DNA of 64,000 nucleotides from JBDHWG01 sp046328505. Its GTDB lineage: Bacteria > Chloroflexota > Anaerolineae > Epilineales > JAHCIE01. Location: positions 1,116,001 to 1,180,000 of the forward strand of contig JAXLWL010000003.1 in NCBI GenBank assembly GCA_046328505.1, read 5' to 3'. The position numbers and the translations under genes are program-made. Positions 37,016-47,268 of this stretch are shown here, one piece after another. The notes below the pieces were generated by a model. It ran no database searches, had not been told where the DNA came from, and was given only the letters and a program-made list of their open reading frames with translations. Position 1 is the stretch's first letter, and each line of letters begins with the position of its first letter.

Positions 37016-40000
37016 TTTGGCGTAGCGCCGCCGTCCCCCGACTTGACACGCGTTCCTCCAAACGCTCGTTGAGCGCCTGGAGCGCTTCCTCGGTCTCTTT
37101 CCGCACCGTAACATCACTCGCCGCGCCGAACCACTCGATGATCTCACCATCCGCGCCTAGAATTGGCACAGCTCGCGACAGAGTCCAGCCCAGGGTTCCA
37201 TCCACACGGCGAACGCGGTGCTCCAGCACGAAGTTGCTCTTAGTACGGATGGCCTCGTGGATCGCCTCCAGGACTCGCGGCTGGTCATCCGGGTGAATGT
37301 ACGTCTCCAGCCATCCCCTGGTCGGGTTTGGCGTGTCGGCGATGAACCCTCGGCCGTCGAGATGGCGCATCTCGCTCCAATCCGGGCTCATCCGGTAGAC
37401 GACGTACGAGCTGGCATTGACGAGCACCCGGAAGCGCGCCTCGCTCTCACGCAGGGCTTCTTGAGTCCGCTTTGAGGCGTCTATATCGGTGACGACGGTT
37501 ATGGCTCCGGTGATGCGGCCTTCCTCGTCTCGAATCGGTACCGCCGCGACCCGGACCCATATCTCGCCGCCATCATCTTGCTCACAAAGGAACTCGATAC
37601 CTGGCAGGACGGTCTCGCCTCGCAAGGCCCGGGCGCCGGGGTAGTCGGTGCGCTCAATACGACGTCCGTCCGGATAGTAGCTCCGCCAACGGGCAAAACG
37701 GGCGTCGTCACGCGAAGGCATGACGCCGGTCGGGAGAAAGCGGCGCATCTCCTGGTTGGCAAGGAGAAGTACACCCTGCGTGTCTAATAGGCCGACGCCC
37801 ACCGGAAGGCTCTCGAACACGATGGCCAGCCGCGCCTCGCTCGCCCGAAGCGCCTCCTCGGCCCGCTTACGCTCGGTGATGTCATCGTAGAGCACGGCGA
37901 TGCACTCGCGGCCGCGAGGATAGACGCGGATGTCATACCAGCGGCCCAGGCCCGGGGCGTACGTTTCGAATCGCATCGGCTCGCCTGTTTCGATCGCGCG
38001 CACGTACGTATCCAGGGTATCCGCTTGGGGGGCGGGGATCACCTCGCTTCTCAGGCGGCCGACAGTCCCCTCGAGCGGCAAGCCGCTGAGCACGGTGAAC
38101 GCGCGATTCAGCTCGAGAATGCGAATATCGACGGGCCGGCCGTCGACGTCGCGGACGAGCTCGTATTGGATGTAGCCTTCCTCCATCTCCTCGAACAGCG
38201 TGCGGTATCTCGCCTCGCTCTCGCGCAGGGCTTGCTCGGCGCGGGCACGCTCCACCTCCGCCCAGGCGCGGCCGGCGATCTCCTCGACGAGCGCCACTTC
38301 CTCCGAAGTCCACTCGCGGGGAGCCATCTGGTTGACACTGAGAAGGGCGCGAAAGCGCCCGCTGCGCATGATGGGCATGCCGATGGATGAGCTGCTGCGC
38401 ATCCCCCGGAGCCGCTCCTTGACCGCATCGGGAATCCGAGGGTCTATATTCGAATCTTGGACGATAACGGGACGCCCGGCCTGATATTCTGTCGCGAATG
38501 GCTCGAACGCCGCGAGTCGGAAGCGGCCGCTGACCACGGGGACGCCGGGCCGCTGGTAGCCAGGCTCGACAATGAACTCGCCCGCCTCCTCGTCGATCTC
38601 TGCGAAGAAGCATCGTTCGGTTCCTAGCTGCTCTACGACCATGCGGCACGATGTCTGCTTGATGTCGCGCGGATCAGACAGAGGGCGCAGCGCATCCGAA
38701 AGTCGAACGCGGAACGCGTTCAACTCTGCCGCTCGATGGCGCAGCCGCGCCAGCTCGAGTTGCGCGCTAACACGTGCGATCAGCTCGCGCGCGCCAAAGG
38801 GCTTGGCGATATAGTCATCCGCGCCAGCCATCATGCCTTCGATGGCGGCTTCCTCCTCAGCCCGCGCCGTCACCAGCACCACGGGCAGCGCGGCTATAGC
38901 CGGTGTCTCGCGGATCGCCCGCAGCAAGGTGAAGCCATCCATGTTCGGCATTATCACGTCGGCCAGCACAAGATCGGGCGCGCGGCGCCGGATCTTCGCC
39001 AGGGCCTCAGCGCCGTCGGCGGCGGTCTCGACCTTCCATTGAATGGACGTGAGCAAACGGCGGAGGTAGTCGCGCATGTCGCGGTTGTCGTCCACCACGA
39101 GGATACGAGCGCCGGCGGCGCGCACTCGCAGGTCCTGGGCGATGGCAACCCGGTCGCCGTCGACCGGGACTTCCACGTCTTCACCATTCTGGCCCCAGGT
39201 CAGGGCGGTCTGCGCCATCTGCATGGCGGTCTCCGGCGCGCGCTCCCCCACGTTCCTCGGCGTGTCGTCGGCCATGACACCGAGAGGGCGTCGAAGCAGA
39301 GGCAGCCAGACGGTGAAGGTCGTGCCTTTGCCGACCTGGCTCGTCACGCGCACGCGCCCATGGTGCAGGCGAATGAGCTGGTCCACGAGGGCCAGGCCAA
39401 TGCCAGAGCCTTCCTGGGTGCGCGCCGGCGTCCCCGGCACGCGGTGGAAGCGCTTGAACAGGTGCGGAATCTCCTCGGCTGGGATGCCGACGCCGGTGTC
39501 GCGCACCGTCAGTTCGGCGTGCTGCGCGAGGGTGCTCAGTCTCACCTCGATCTCGCCCTGGAACGTGAACTTAAGCGCATTGGACAGCAGGTTGGAGACG
39601 ATTTTCTCCCACATATCGCGGTCCACCCATACTTCAGTGGGCAGCGGCGGGCAATCCACGACGAGCCGCAGGCCGGCGCGGTCGGCGGCGGAGCGGAACA
39701 GGCTCGCCAGCTCAGTGGTGTACGCGGCCAGGTCCACCGGCTCGAAGTGAGCGTTCAGCCGGCCGGCTTCAGCCTGGGAGAAATCGAGGAGCGTGTTGAC
39801 CAGTTCGAGCAGCCGCCGCCCGTTGCGGGCCGCGACATCCAGCTCCGCTCTGAGGTCTTCGGGCAGGGCGTCGCGCCGCTCCAGCGCCTCTTCAAGCGGG
39901 GCGAGCATCAGCGTCAGCGGGGTGCGGAACTCGTGGCTGACATTCGAGAAGAACTCGATCTTGGCGCGGTCGAGCGCCGCGAGCGCTTCGAGGCGCTCGC

Positions 40001-41639
40001 GGTTGCTGGCCGTCGCCTGGACCCGCGCGATACGGGCCGTGATGCGTGTCGCCACGAGATCGAGAAAGTCCCGGTAAGCAGCGTCGAGGCGGCGGCGAGC
40101 GTTGAGGCCGACAATCAGCACGCCGCTCGGCTTGCCGTCGGGCGAGGCCAACAGCGGCAGGAGAAGCGCTGCCGTAGGCGGATCCGGCCAGGGGCCGGCG
40201 GTGAGGCCGCGGAAACGTCCGGCCAGGTCGTCGACGACGAGCGGCGTCGCCTCGCTCACGACCTTCGCGAGCGGCCAGATGGGCCGCTCGCCCATCAGCT
40301 CGACGACACGCGGCGCGGCGAAGCCGCCCGCCTGCAAACCCGCCGCCGCCATGAGGCTGGCGCGCAGCCGCGTCCTGTCTAGCTGATAGATCAGCGCGAA
40401 AGGAATATCCAGTGGGTTCTCGGCGAGGGCCTCGGCCGCGCTCTCGCACGCCTCCGACACCGTTCCGGCCGCCGCCTCCGCCCCCAGCGCCCGCAGGGTG
40501 TGCAGACGACGCTCGCTCAGGACGCGCTCGGTCGTTTCGTAGACGGTGAGGAGAAGGCCCTGGACGGGACCTCGCTTGTCCTGGATCGGGCTGCATGAGA
40601 ACGTGTAGTAGGCCTCCTCGGCGGCGCCGCGCACGTTGGGCTGCAATTGGCTGTCCTCTTCGTAGATCGCTTCTCCTGTGCGCATCACCGTATCGAAGCG
40701 CGGGCGGACCTGATCCCAGAACTCAGCCCAGCTCTGAGCCGCCGGACGCCCGGCGGCAGACGGGTGCTTGAGACCGAGGATTGGGATGTACGCGTCGTTG
40801 TAGAGGTGAATGTAGTCCGGGCCCCAGTAGACGCACATGGGGAAACGCGAGGCCAGAAGATTGCTCACCGTGGACCGCAGATTCACCGGCCACGCTGCCA
40901 CGGGACCGAGCGCCGTGCGCGACCAGTCGATGGAGCGCAGGAGCGAGCGCATCTCACCTGGGCCGCCGAAAAGCTCGTCCACGGCCTCGATCTCGCTGCG
41001 CGGGCGCGGCAGCGGTCCGCCCGCGACGACGTCGGCCAGCACCGGCCCGATCTCGCTCAGCGGCAGCACCAGGTCCACCACGCCGGTATCCAGGGCGGCG
41101 CGAGGCATCGACGGCTGCTCGGCCGTGTCTTCGCTTTGGACGATGACCGTCCCGCCGGCTGCCTTGATCGCCTGCACACCCGCCGCACCGTCGTTGAGCA
41201 GGCCGGACAGAATGACGGCCAGAGCGCGCTCGCCATAGCTTTCGGCCAGGGATACCAGACACGTATCGATGGGCTTCTGCATGCCGCCGCGCACATCCGG
41301 CGGGATATGGCAGGTGTGGTCGGGGAATACTTCCAGGGCGCGCATGGGCGGGCAGACGAAGACGTGGCCCGGCGTGATGGGCGCCCCGTCCACGGCCCAC
41401 GCAACCGTCAGGGCGCACCGACGCTGCAACACGTCCGGCAAGGTGCTCGGCCCGCGCATGTGCTGCAAGACCAGGATCGCCGCCGGGAAGTCGGCGGGCA
41501 ACGCGCGCAGAACGGTGACAAGGGCTTCGATCCCGCCGGCCGACGAGGCCAGGGCGACGATATCAAAGGCGGCAGAGGGCTGTCCGTTCTTGCCGGCGGA
41601 AGCGCCTGTCGGACCGGGCGTGGATGCTGACTTGCGCAT
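37002..41639 (-). CDS. CheB-headed multi-sensor hybrid histidine kinase
   Basis: A 1545-residue protein. Residues 25-205 are a CheB methylesterase domain with its Ser (ASSAGG), His (LQHM) and Asp (LSGLLNDGAAG). A PAS (about 225-370) and a GAF (about 385-540) follow. The kinase core has the phospho-His in FFSNVSHEFRTPLTL near residue 563 and HATPase motifs (NALKFT, DTGVGIP, GSGIGLALV). A receiver (ILVVDDNRD, LADVIMPNMDG) lies at 845-965, then a second GAF and three PAS domains to about 1513. No CheR domain is present, although CheB is often fused to one in such proteins. It ends abruptly in EERV...TAALRQSEER, where homologues continue into another PAS and kinase. Confidence 0.85.
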   Translation of the reverse strand: MRKSASTPGPTGASAGKNGQPSAAFDIVALASSAGGIEALVTVLRALPADFPAAILVLQHMRGPSTLPDVLQRRCALTVAWAVDGAPITPGHVFVCPPMRALEVFPDHTCHIPPDVRGGMQKPIDTCLVSLAESYGERALAVILSGLLNDGAAGVQAIKAAGGTVIVQSEDTAEQPSMPRAALDTGVVDLVLPLSEIGPVLADVVAGGPLPRPRSEIEAVDELFGGPGEMRSLLRSIDWSRTALGPVAAWPVNLRSTVSNLLASRFPMCVYWGPDYIHLYNDAYIPILGLKHPSAAGRPAAQSWAEFWDQVRPRFDTVMRTGEAIYEEDSQLQPNVRGAAEEAYYTFSCSPIQDKRGPVQGLLLTVYETTERVLSERRLHTLRALGAEAAAGTVSEACESAAEALAENPLDIPFALIYQLDRTRLRASLMAAAGLQAGGFAAPRVVELMGERPIWPLAKVVSEATPLVVDDLAGRFRGLTAGPWPDPPTAALLLPLLASPDGKPSGVLIVGLNARRRLDAAYRDFLDLVATRITARIARVQATASNRERLEALAALDRAKIEFFSNVSHEFRTPLTLMLAPLEEALERRDALPEDLRAELDVAARNGRRLLELVNTLLDFSQAEAGRLNAHFEPVDLAAYTTELASLFRSAADRAGLRLVVDCPPLPTEVWVDRDMWEKIVSNLLSNALKFTFQGEIEVRLSTLAQHAELTVRDTGVGIPAEEIPHLFKRFHRVPGTPARTQEGSGIGLALVDQLIRLHHGRVRVTSQVGKGTTFTVWLPLLRRPLGVMADDTPRNVGERAPETAMQMAQTALTWGQNGEDVEVPVDGDRVAIAQDLRVRAAGARILVVDDNRDMRDYLRRLLTSIQWKVETAADGAEALAKIRRRAPDLVLADVIMPNMDGFTLLRAIRETPAIAALPVVLVTARAEEEAAIEGMMAGADDYIAKPFGARELIARVSAQLELARLRHRAAELNAFRVRLSDALRPLSDPRDIKQTSCRMVVEQLGTERCFFAEIDEEAGEFIVEPGYQRPGVPVVSGRFRLAAFEPFATEYQAGRPVIVQDSNIDPRIPDAVKERLRGMRSSSSIGMPIMRSGRFRALLSVNQMAPREWTSEEVALVEEIAGRAWAEVERARAEQALRESEARYRTLFEEMEEGYIQYELVRDVDGRPVDIRILELNRAFTVLSGLPLEGTVGRLRSEVIPAPQADTLDTYVRAIETGEPMRFETYAPGLGRWYDIRVYPRGRECIAVLYDDITERKRAEEALRASEARLAIVFESLPVGVGLLDTQGVLLLANQEMRRFLPTGVMPSRDDARFARWRSYYPDGRRIERTDYPGARALRGETVLPGIEFLCEQDDGGEIWVRVAAVPIRDEEGRITGAITVVTDIDASKRTQEALRESEARFRVLVNASSYVVYRMSPDWSEMRHLDGRGFIADTPNPTRGWLETYIHPDDQPRVLEAIHEAIRTKSNFVLEHRVRRVDGTLGWTLSRAVPILGADGEIIEWFGAASDVTVRKETEEALQALNERLEERVSSRGTAALRQSEER

Positions 41640-41678
41640 GATAACTTCCCAGCTAGTAGCTTTTGCGAAACGGGCTTA

Positions 41679-41684
41679 TATAAT
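41679..41684 (+). promoter_or_regulatory. -10 box of the UvrA-like gene
   Basis: TATAAT within TTATATAATC, 29 nt before the chosen start. No clear -35 box. Confidence 0.4.
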
Positions 41685-41712
41685 CAACATGGAGGAGCGA
41701 TTGGAGGCTTGG

Positions 41713-44262
41713 ATGATAGATGAGATAACCATTCGCGGCGCGCGGCTGCATAACCTAAAGAATGTTAGCCTGTCCATCCCAAAAGGCAAACTCGTGGTCC
41801 TGACCGGTGTTTCTGGCTCGGGCAAATCTACGCTCGGCTTCGACATCCTGCACCAAGAGGGCGTGCGCCAATACATCGAGTCGATCGGCATCGTTCCCTT
41901 TGGGATGACAAAACCGCCGGTCGACGCCATCACCGGCCTGTCACCTTCTATTAGTATAGACCAGCATCTCACCAACCGCAGCCCACGCTCGACTGTCGGC
42001 ACGGCGACCGACGTCTACACCTACCTGCGCCTGTTGTTCGCCCGCCTCGGCCACCGCCCGTGCCCGACCTGCGGCCAGGACACTCCCCCAACCTTCGACC
42101 CGGCCGACGTGGATTGGGGCAGCGCGCCGAGCGTGGACGACAATGGGAGTGAGCCGGAGGAAACCTTCCCCTGCCCCCACTGCGGCGCGCCCATCCCCGT
42201 CATTAGCATGGCGCACTTTTCGTTCAATAAGCCCGAGGGCGCCTGCCCGACCTGCACTGGCCTGGGCGTCGTCCACGGGGTCAACATTGCGCGACTCGTG
42301 GACGAGGAGAAGAGCATTCTCGATCGCGCGGTCAGCGGTTGGGAGACGATCCAAACCAGCTACCATGCCGCCATCTTGCGCGCAGCCGCCACCCACTACG
42401 GCTTCGCCCTAGACCTCACCCGGCCGGTCCGGGACTATTCACCGGCTGCGCGCGACCTGCTGCTCTACGGCGTGGACAGCTCGCAGTTTCGCCGCCACTT
42501 CCCCACCATCGAGCCGCCGACTACCGTCCGCCAGGGGCGCTTCGAGGGCATCGCGACCAGCGTCCTGCGCCGCTACGCCGAGCACATCCACCAGCACATC
42601 AACGAGGCCGACTACCGCGACAAGCTGGAGGATGTCCTCGTGACTCAGACCTGCCCTGACTGCGGCGGCACGCGCCTCCGTCCCGAGAGCCGCGCCGTCA
42701 CAGTCAACGGCCAGACCATCATCGCCGTCTCGCGCCTGCCCCTCACCGATCTCGATGTCTGGCTAGACGGCCTCCGCGCCGTCTTCGCCGCCGATGAGAT
42801 GAGCCTGGCCGAGCCGGTGCTGGCCGCGCTGCGCGAGCGCATCGTCCGCCTGACCGAGGTTGGCGCGGGCTATCTGACGACAGAGCGCGCTTCGCCGAGC
42901 CTCTCGGCCGGCGAGGCCCAGCGTCTGCGCCTGGCGTCTCTGCTCGGCTCCAGCCTGAGCGGCGTCCTCTACGTCTTCGACGAGCCGACGATCGGGCTGC
43001 ACAGCCGCGACACGCGCCGCCTCATCGCCGTCCTGCGCCGCCTGCGCGACCTCGGCAACACCGTCCTGGTCATCGAGCACGACCTGGAAATGATCCGCGC
43101 CGCCGACTACGTGGTCGACTTCGGCCCCGGGGCCGGCAAGCACGGCGGGCTGGTGGTCGCTGTGGGAACGGCGGCCGAGGTCGCGGCGCAGCCGGGGTCG
43201 CTGACCGGCGACTACCTGGCCGGGCGAGCCTCCATCCCCGTCCCGGCGCGACGACGCGCGCCGACCGCCGCGGCCATCACCATTCGCGGCGCGCGCGAGC
43301 ACAACCTCCACGACATCACGGTGCGCCTGCCGCTCGGCCTCCTGGTGGCTGTCACCGGCGTGTCCGGCTCCGGCAAGTCGTCGCTGGTCTTCGACATCCT
43401 GGACCGCGCCATGCGTCGGCGCCTCTATGGCGCGAGCGACGCGCCCGGCGACCATGACGCCATCGAAGGCGCCGACGCTATCGCCAAGATTATCACCATC
43501 GACCAGGAGCACATCGGACGCATCCCGCGCTCCAATGCGGCGACGTACTCCGACGCGTTCACTCCCATCCGCCAGGCGTTCGCCGCGACGCCCGAAGCGC
43601 GCCGCCTCGGGTACACCGCGCGGCACTTCTCGTTCAACGTACCGGGCGGCCGCTGCGAGCGCTGCGAGGGCGCCGGTGTGCTGACCGTCAAGATGCAGCT
43701 CCTGCCGGACATGGAAGTGCCCTGCCCGGTCTGCCACGGCCGCCGCTTCACCCGCGAGACGCTCCAGGTGCACTACCAGGGCTACGACATTTCCCAGGTG
43801 CTCGACATGACCGTCGAGGAGGCCCTGGCGCTGTTCCAGGACGTGCCCGCCGCCCGCTCTCGCCTCCAGGTGCTGTCCGACGTTGGCCTCGGCTACCTCC
43901 AGCTGGGTCAGCCGGCGACGACACTCTCCGGCGGCGAAGCCCAGCGCGTCAAGCTGGCGAAGGAGCTGGGACGCCGCGCCGGGGGCCGCACGCTGTACCT
44001 GCTGGACGAGCCGACGACCGGCCTGCACCTGGCCGACACGGCGCGCTTGCTGGGCGTGCTCCAACGGCTCGTGGACGCGGGCAACACCGTGATTGTCGTG
44101 GAGCACAACCTGGAATTGGTGAAGGCCGCCGACTGGGTCATCGACCTGGGGCCGGAGGGCGGGGCCGGCGGCGGCAGGCTGATCGCCGAAGGCCCGCCGG
44201 AGCAGGTCGCCGAGACCCCCGGCTCCTACACGGGCCAGTTCTTGCGCGAGCTGCTGTCCTAG
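41713..44262 (+). CDS. UvrA-like ABC ATPase (short, class III type)
   Basis: An 849-residue protein with the two ABC modules of UvrA: Walker A GVSGSGKSTLGFD (near residue 31) and GVSGSGKSSLVFD (near 549), signatures SLSAGEAQRLRLASLL and TLSGGEAQRVKLAKELG, and DEPTIGLHSRDT and DEPTTGLHLADT. Zinc-binding CxxC pairs are CPTCGQ, CPHCGA, CPTCTG, CPDCGG, CERCEG and CPVCHG. It is about 100 residues shorter than UvrA, and little lies between the first Walker A and the first CxxC pair beyond ISIDQHLTNRSPRSTVGT, so the UvrB-binding domain seems reduced or absent. Short UvrA-like proteins occur with antibiotic resistance. The start at 41713 has GGAGG upstream. It is divergent from the CheB kinase. Confidence 0.85.
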   Translation: MIDEITIRGARLHNLKNVSLSIPKGKLVVLTGVSGSGKSTLGFDILHQEGVRQYIESIGIVPFGMTKPPVDAITGLSPSISIDQHLTNRSPRSTVGTATDVYTYLRLLFARLGHRPCPTCGQDTPPTFDPADVDWGSAPSVDDNGSEPEETFPCPHCGAPIPVISMAHFSFNKPEGACPTCTGLGVVHGVNIARLVDEEKSILDRAVSGWETIQTSYHAAILRAAATHYGFALDLTRPVRDYSPAARDLLLYGVDSSQFRRHFPTIEPPTTVRQGRFEGIATSVLRRYAEHIHQHINEADYRDKLEDVLVTQTCPDCGGTRLRPESRAVTVNGQTIIAVSRLPLTDLDVWLDGLRAVFAADEMSLAEPVLAALRERIVRLTEVGAGYLTTERASPSLSAGEAQRLRLASLLGSSLSGVLYVFDEPTIGLHSRDTRRLIAVLRRLRDLGNTVLVIEHDLEMIRAADYVVDFGPGAGKHGGLVVAVGTAAEVAAQPGSLTGDYLAGRASIPVPARRRAPTAAAITIRGAREHNLHDITVRLPLGLLVAVTGVSGSGKSSLVFDILDRAMRRRLYGASDAPGDHDAIEGADAIAKIITIDQEHIGRIPRSNAATYSDAFTPIRQAFAATPEARRLGYTARHFSFNVPGGRCERCEGAGVLTVKMQLLPDMEVPCPVCHGRRFTRETLQVHYQGYDISQVLDMTVEEALALFQDVPAARSRLQVLSDVGLGYLQLGQPATTLSGGEAQRVKLAKELGRRAGGRTLYLLDEPTTGLHLADTARLLGVLQRLVDAGNTVIVVEHNLELVKAADWVIDLGPEGGAGGGRLIAEGPPEQVAETPGSYTGQFLRELLS

Positions 44263-44370
44263 CGCGGGTAGGGGCGATCCCTTGTGGTCGCCCTGCGTGT
44301 AGGGGCATCATGGGTAGCCACGAGCTACCCCTAGCCTGGGTAGCCACGAGGACTACCCCTACCACCACTA
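44263..44370. repeat. Cluster of GTAGGGGC / GGGTAGCCACGAG repeats
   Basis: After the UvrA-like stop come pieces of the GTAGGGGC repeat and two direct copies of GGGTAGCCACGAG followed by TACCCCTA (near 44310 and 44338). I see no gene. Confidence 0.5.
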
Positions 44371-44405
44371 CGCCTTCCGAACCCCACGGCGGCGTGCCGG
44401 CCGAT

Positions 44406-44435
44406 TTGCTTCGACCGTCAGGCAGACGCTATAAT
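44406..44435 (+). promoter_or_regulatory. Promoter of the cyclase/NB-ARC gene
   Basis: TTGCTT (44406-44411), an 18-nt spacer and TATAAT (44430-44435), 33 nt before the start codon. Confidence 0.55.
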
Positions 44436-44467
44436 TCCTCCCCCGCTTCCCCTCCAGGAGACGCAGC

Positions 44468-47237
44468 ATGCCTAACCGGCCGAGCGGCACCGTCACCTTC
44501 CTGTTTACCGACATCGAGGGCAGCACCCAGCTCTGGGAGCGCTTCCCCCAGGCGATGCAGACCGCCCTCGCCCGCCACGATGCCCTCCTCCAGCAGACCA
44601 TCGAGGGCCACAGCGGCTACGTCTTCAAGACCGTCGGCGACGCCTTCTGCGCTGCCTTCACGACCGCTTCCGACGGCCTGCACGCCGCGCTCGCCGCCCA
44701 ACGAGCCCTCTCCACCGAGGCGTGGGGCGACGTCGGCGCCATCCGCGTGCGCATGGCCCTCCATACCGGCGCCGCCGAGGAGCGCGACGCCGACTACTTC
44801 GGCCCGCCCGTCAACCGCGTCGCGCGGCTGTTATCGGCCGGCGCCGGTGGTCAGGTGCTTTTGTCGGGCGTCACTTTCGAGCTGCTCAAGGGGATGCTGC
44901 CCGAGGGCTGCACGTTCCGCGACCTGGGCGACCATCACCTCAAGGATCTGGGTCAGCCGGAGCACGTCTACCAGCTCCTCGCCGCCGACCTCCCGTCGGA
45001 CTTCCCGCCCATCAAGACCCTCGACACCTTCCCCAATAACCTGCCCGTCGAGCTGACGAGCTTCATTGGGCGCGAGCGCGAGATGGCCGAGGTCAAGAGC
45101 CTTCTCGCCAACGCCCGACTGCTCACGCTCATCGGCCCTGGCGGCACCGGCAAGACCCGCCTCTCCACGCAACTGGCCGCCGACCTCCTGACCACCTTCC
45201 CCGACGGCGCGTGGCTCGTCGAGCTTGCCCCCCTGGCCGACCCTGCCCTCGTCCTCCAGACCGTCGCCGCGACGTTCAATCTGCGCGAGCGGCCCGGCCT
45301 CGCTCTCAACGACATGCTCCACGGCTACCTGCGCCACAAGCGCCTGCTCCTCCTGCTCGACAACTGCGAGCACCTGGTGGAGGCATGCGCCCGCCTGGCC
45401 GATACCCTCCTCCGCGTCTGCCCGCTGCTCCGAGTCGTCGCCAGCAGCCGCGAGGCCCTCGGCATCAGCGGCGAGACCATCTTCCGCGTGCCGGCCCTCT
45501 CCTTGCCCGACGCAGACGGGGCCACAACGGATGCCCTGCGTTGTTCCGAAGCGGCGCAGCTCTTCGTCGAGCGGGCGGCGGCGGCCCAGCCCCGCTTCGC
45601 CCTCACCGACCGCAACGCGGGCGCGGTCGCCCAGATTTGCCGCCGCCTGGACGGTATCCCCCTGGCCCTGGAACTGGCGGCGGCGCGGGTGCGCGTCCTC
45701 AGCGCCGAACAGATCGCGGCGCGGCTGGACGACCGCTTCCGCCTGCTGACCGGCGGCAGCCGCACGGCCCTGCCGCGCCAGCAGACCCTGCGCGCCCTGA
45801 TTGACTGGAGCTACGACCTGCTCCCCGACGAGGAGCGCGCCCTGCTGCGCCGCCTGTCGGTGTTCGTCGGCGGCTGGACGTTGGAGGCGGCTGAGGCGGT
45901 CACGGGCGACCCCGATACGCTCGACCGGCTGGCGCAGCTCGTGGATAAGTCCCTCGTCCAGGTAGACGAGGACGGCGGGGATGCGCGCTATGGGCTGCTG
46001 GAAACGATTCGCCAGTACGCCCGGGACCGCCTGCTGGAGGCGGGCGACGCCGAAGAAGTGCGCGACGCGCACCTGCGCTATTTTCTCGGCTTAGCCGAGG
46101 CAACGTCGCCGGGGATTGCCTTCCCGCCTCTGGGTATCGCCTCGCAGGACTCGCTCGACCGGTGTGAGCGGGAGAAAGACAATCTTCGCGCTGCCATGGA
46201 ATGGGCCGTTGAGAAGGATCCCGAGGTTTCGCTGCGCCTGGCTACAGCGCTCGCCAGCTTCTGGATCGTGTACGGCTATCGCCGGGAAGCGGCGCCGCTA
46301 ATGCGAACAGCTCTGGGACCGCCTGGCAGCCCTGCCGCCGGCCGAAGGTGACGCTGCGCGGTCACGGCAGACGCTGCAAGCCCACGCTCTTGTCGCGCTG
46401 TCCAACATGGGGCTCGGCGTGTTTGATGCCGCGAAGGCTATCGAGGATGCCCAGGAGGCGGTGCGATTGTTTCGGCAGCTTGGGAATCAATACGATCTGG
46501 CCTTCGCCCTGGCGCATCTGGCCTTTTTGAACGGGGTCGTCGGGCAGGTGGCGCTCGCCGAACAGCCGATAGAAGAAGGCATGGCCCTGGCGCGGCAGAG
46601 TGGCAACAAAGCGGCGCTCGCCCTGACGCTCGCCTTCCAGGCCGACTTAGTGCTCGCCTCTCGGGGCGAGATTGACCAGGCGGAGGCCAACCATGAAGAG
46701 GCTGTGCGCCTTGCGCGTGAGGCTGGAGTACCATGGGGCATTGCCATGGGCAGTCTGGCTCTGGCTGAGTTCGCGGCCAGGCGTGGTGACGTAGCGCTTG
46801 CGTCTGCCCGCGCCCGAGATGCAAGAGCCATTTTGGGAATGTTGCGCGACCGGTTTATGGTCAATGTCATGCGGAGCCGCCTGGCGCATATCGAGCGGCG
46901 TATCGGCCACCTCGACGACGCCCTGGCGACCTACTGCCAGACGATTGCGGCTTTCCAGGAGTGGGGCGAGGGGGCGGCGGTGGCCCACGAGTTGGAGTGT
47001 TTCGCCTTCATCGCGCGGGCGCAGGGCCAGCCTTCTCGCGCCGCCATGCTGCTAGGCGCGGCCGAGGCATTGCGCGAGAGCGTGGGCAGGGCGATGATGG
47101 CCATGGAACACATCGAGTACGACGAGGACGTGGCGGCGCTGCGTCAGCAGATGACGTCCGCCGACTTCGACGCGGGCTGGGCCGCCGGGCGGAAGTTGAC
47201 GATGGATGACGCGGTGGCGTTCGCGCTGGAGGAATAG
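44468..47237 (+). CDS. Adenylate/guanylate cyclase fused to NB-ARC ATPase and TPR repeats, broken by a frameshift
   Basis: The first frame (44468-46351) starts MPNRPSGTVTFLFTDIEGST, a class III cyclase domain (about 8-170) with metal-binding Asp in FTDIEGST and the KTVGDAF segment. A STAND ATPase follows (FIGRERE, Walker A GPGGTGKTR, LLLLDNCEHL), then a winged helix (LLRRLSVFVGGWTLEAAEAV). Near 46301-46305 (CTAATGCGAACAG) coding passes to another frame, EQLWDRLAALPPAEGD, and continues through TPR-like helices to 47237. Joined, the protein has about 922 residues. It has the same plan as the regulator at 5974 with a cyclase head in place of HTH. A ribosome site CAGGAGA precedes the ATG. The break may be real or an assembly error. 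Confidence 0.82.
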
Positions 47238-47240
47238 GCG

Positions 47241-47268
47241 GTAGAGACGCGCCATAGCGCGTCTCTAC
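47241..47268. repeat. Palindrome of the GAGACGCG family between convergent genes
   Basis: A 12-bp stem GTAGAGACGCGC with loop CATA and its complement. It starts 3 nt after the cyclase-gene stop and touches the 3' end of the permease gene (47269). Confidence 0.75.

Noticed and set aside
38736..40382. 548-codon plus-strand frame opposite the CheB-headed kinase
   Set aside because: It lies opposite the HisKA/HATPase/receiver coding frame and has the composition of a shadow frame.
42763..44106. 447-codon open frame on the minus strand within the UvrA-like gene
   Set aside because: Leu/Arg/Val-rich shadow frame without motifs; the plus strand carries the conserved ABC signature and Walker B there.
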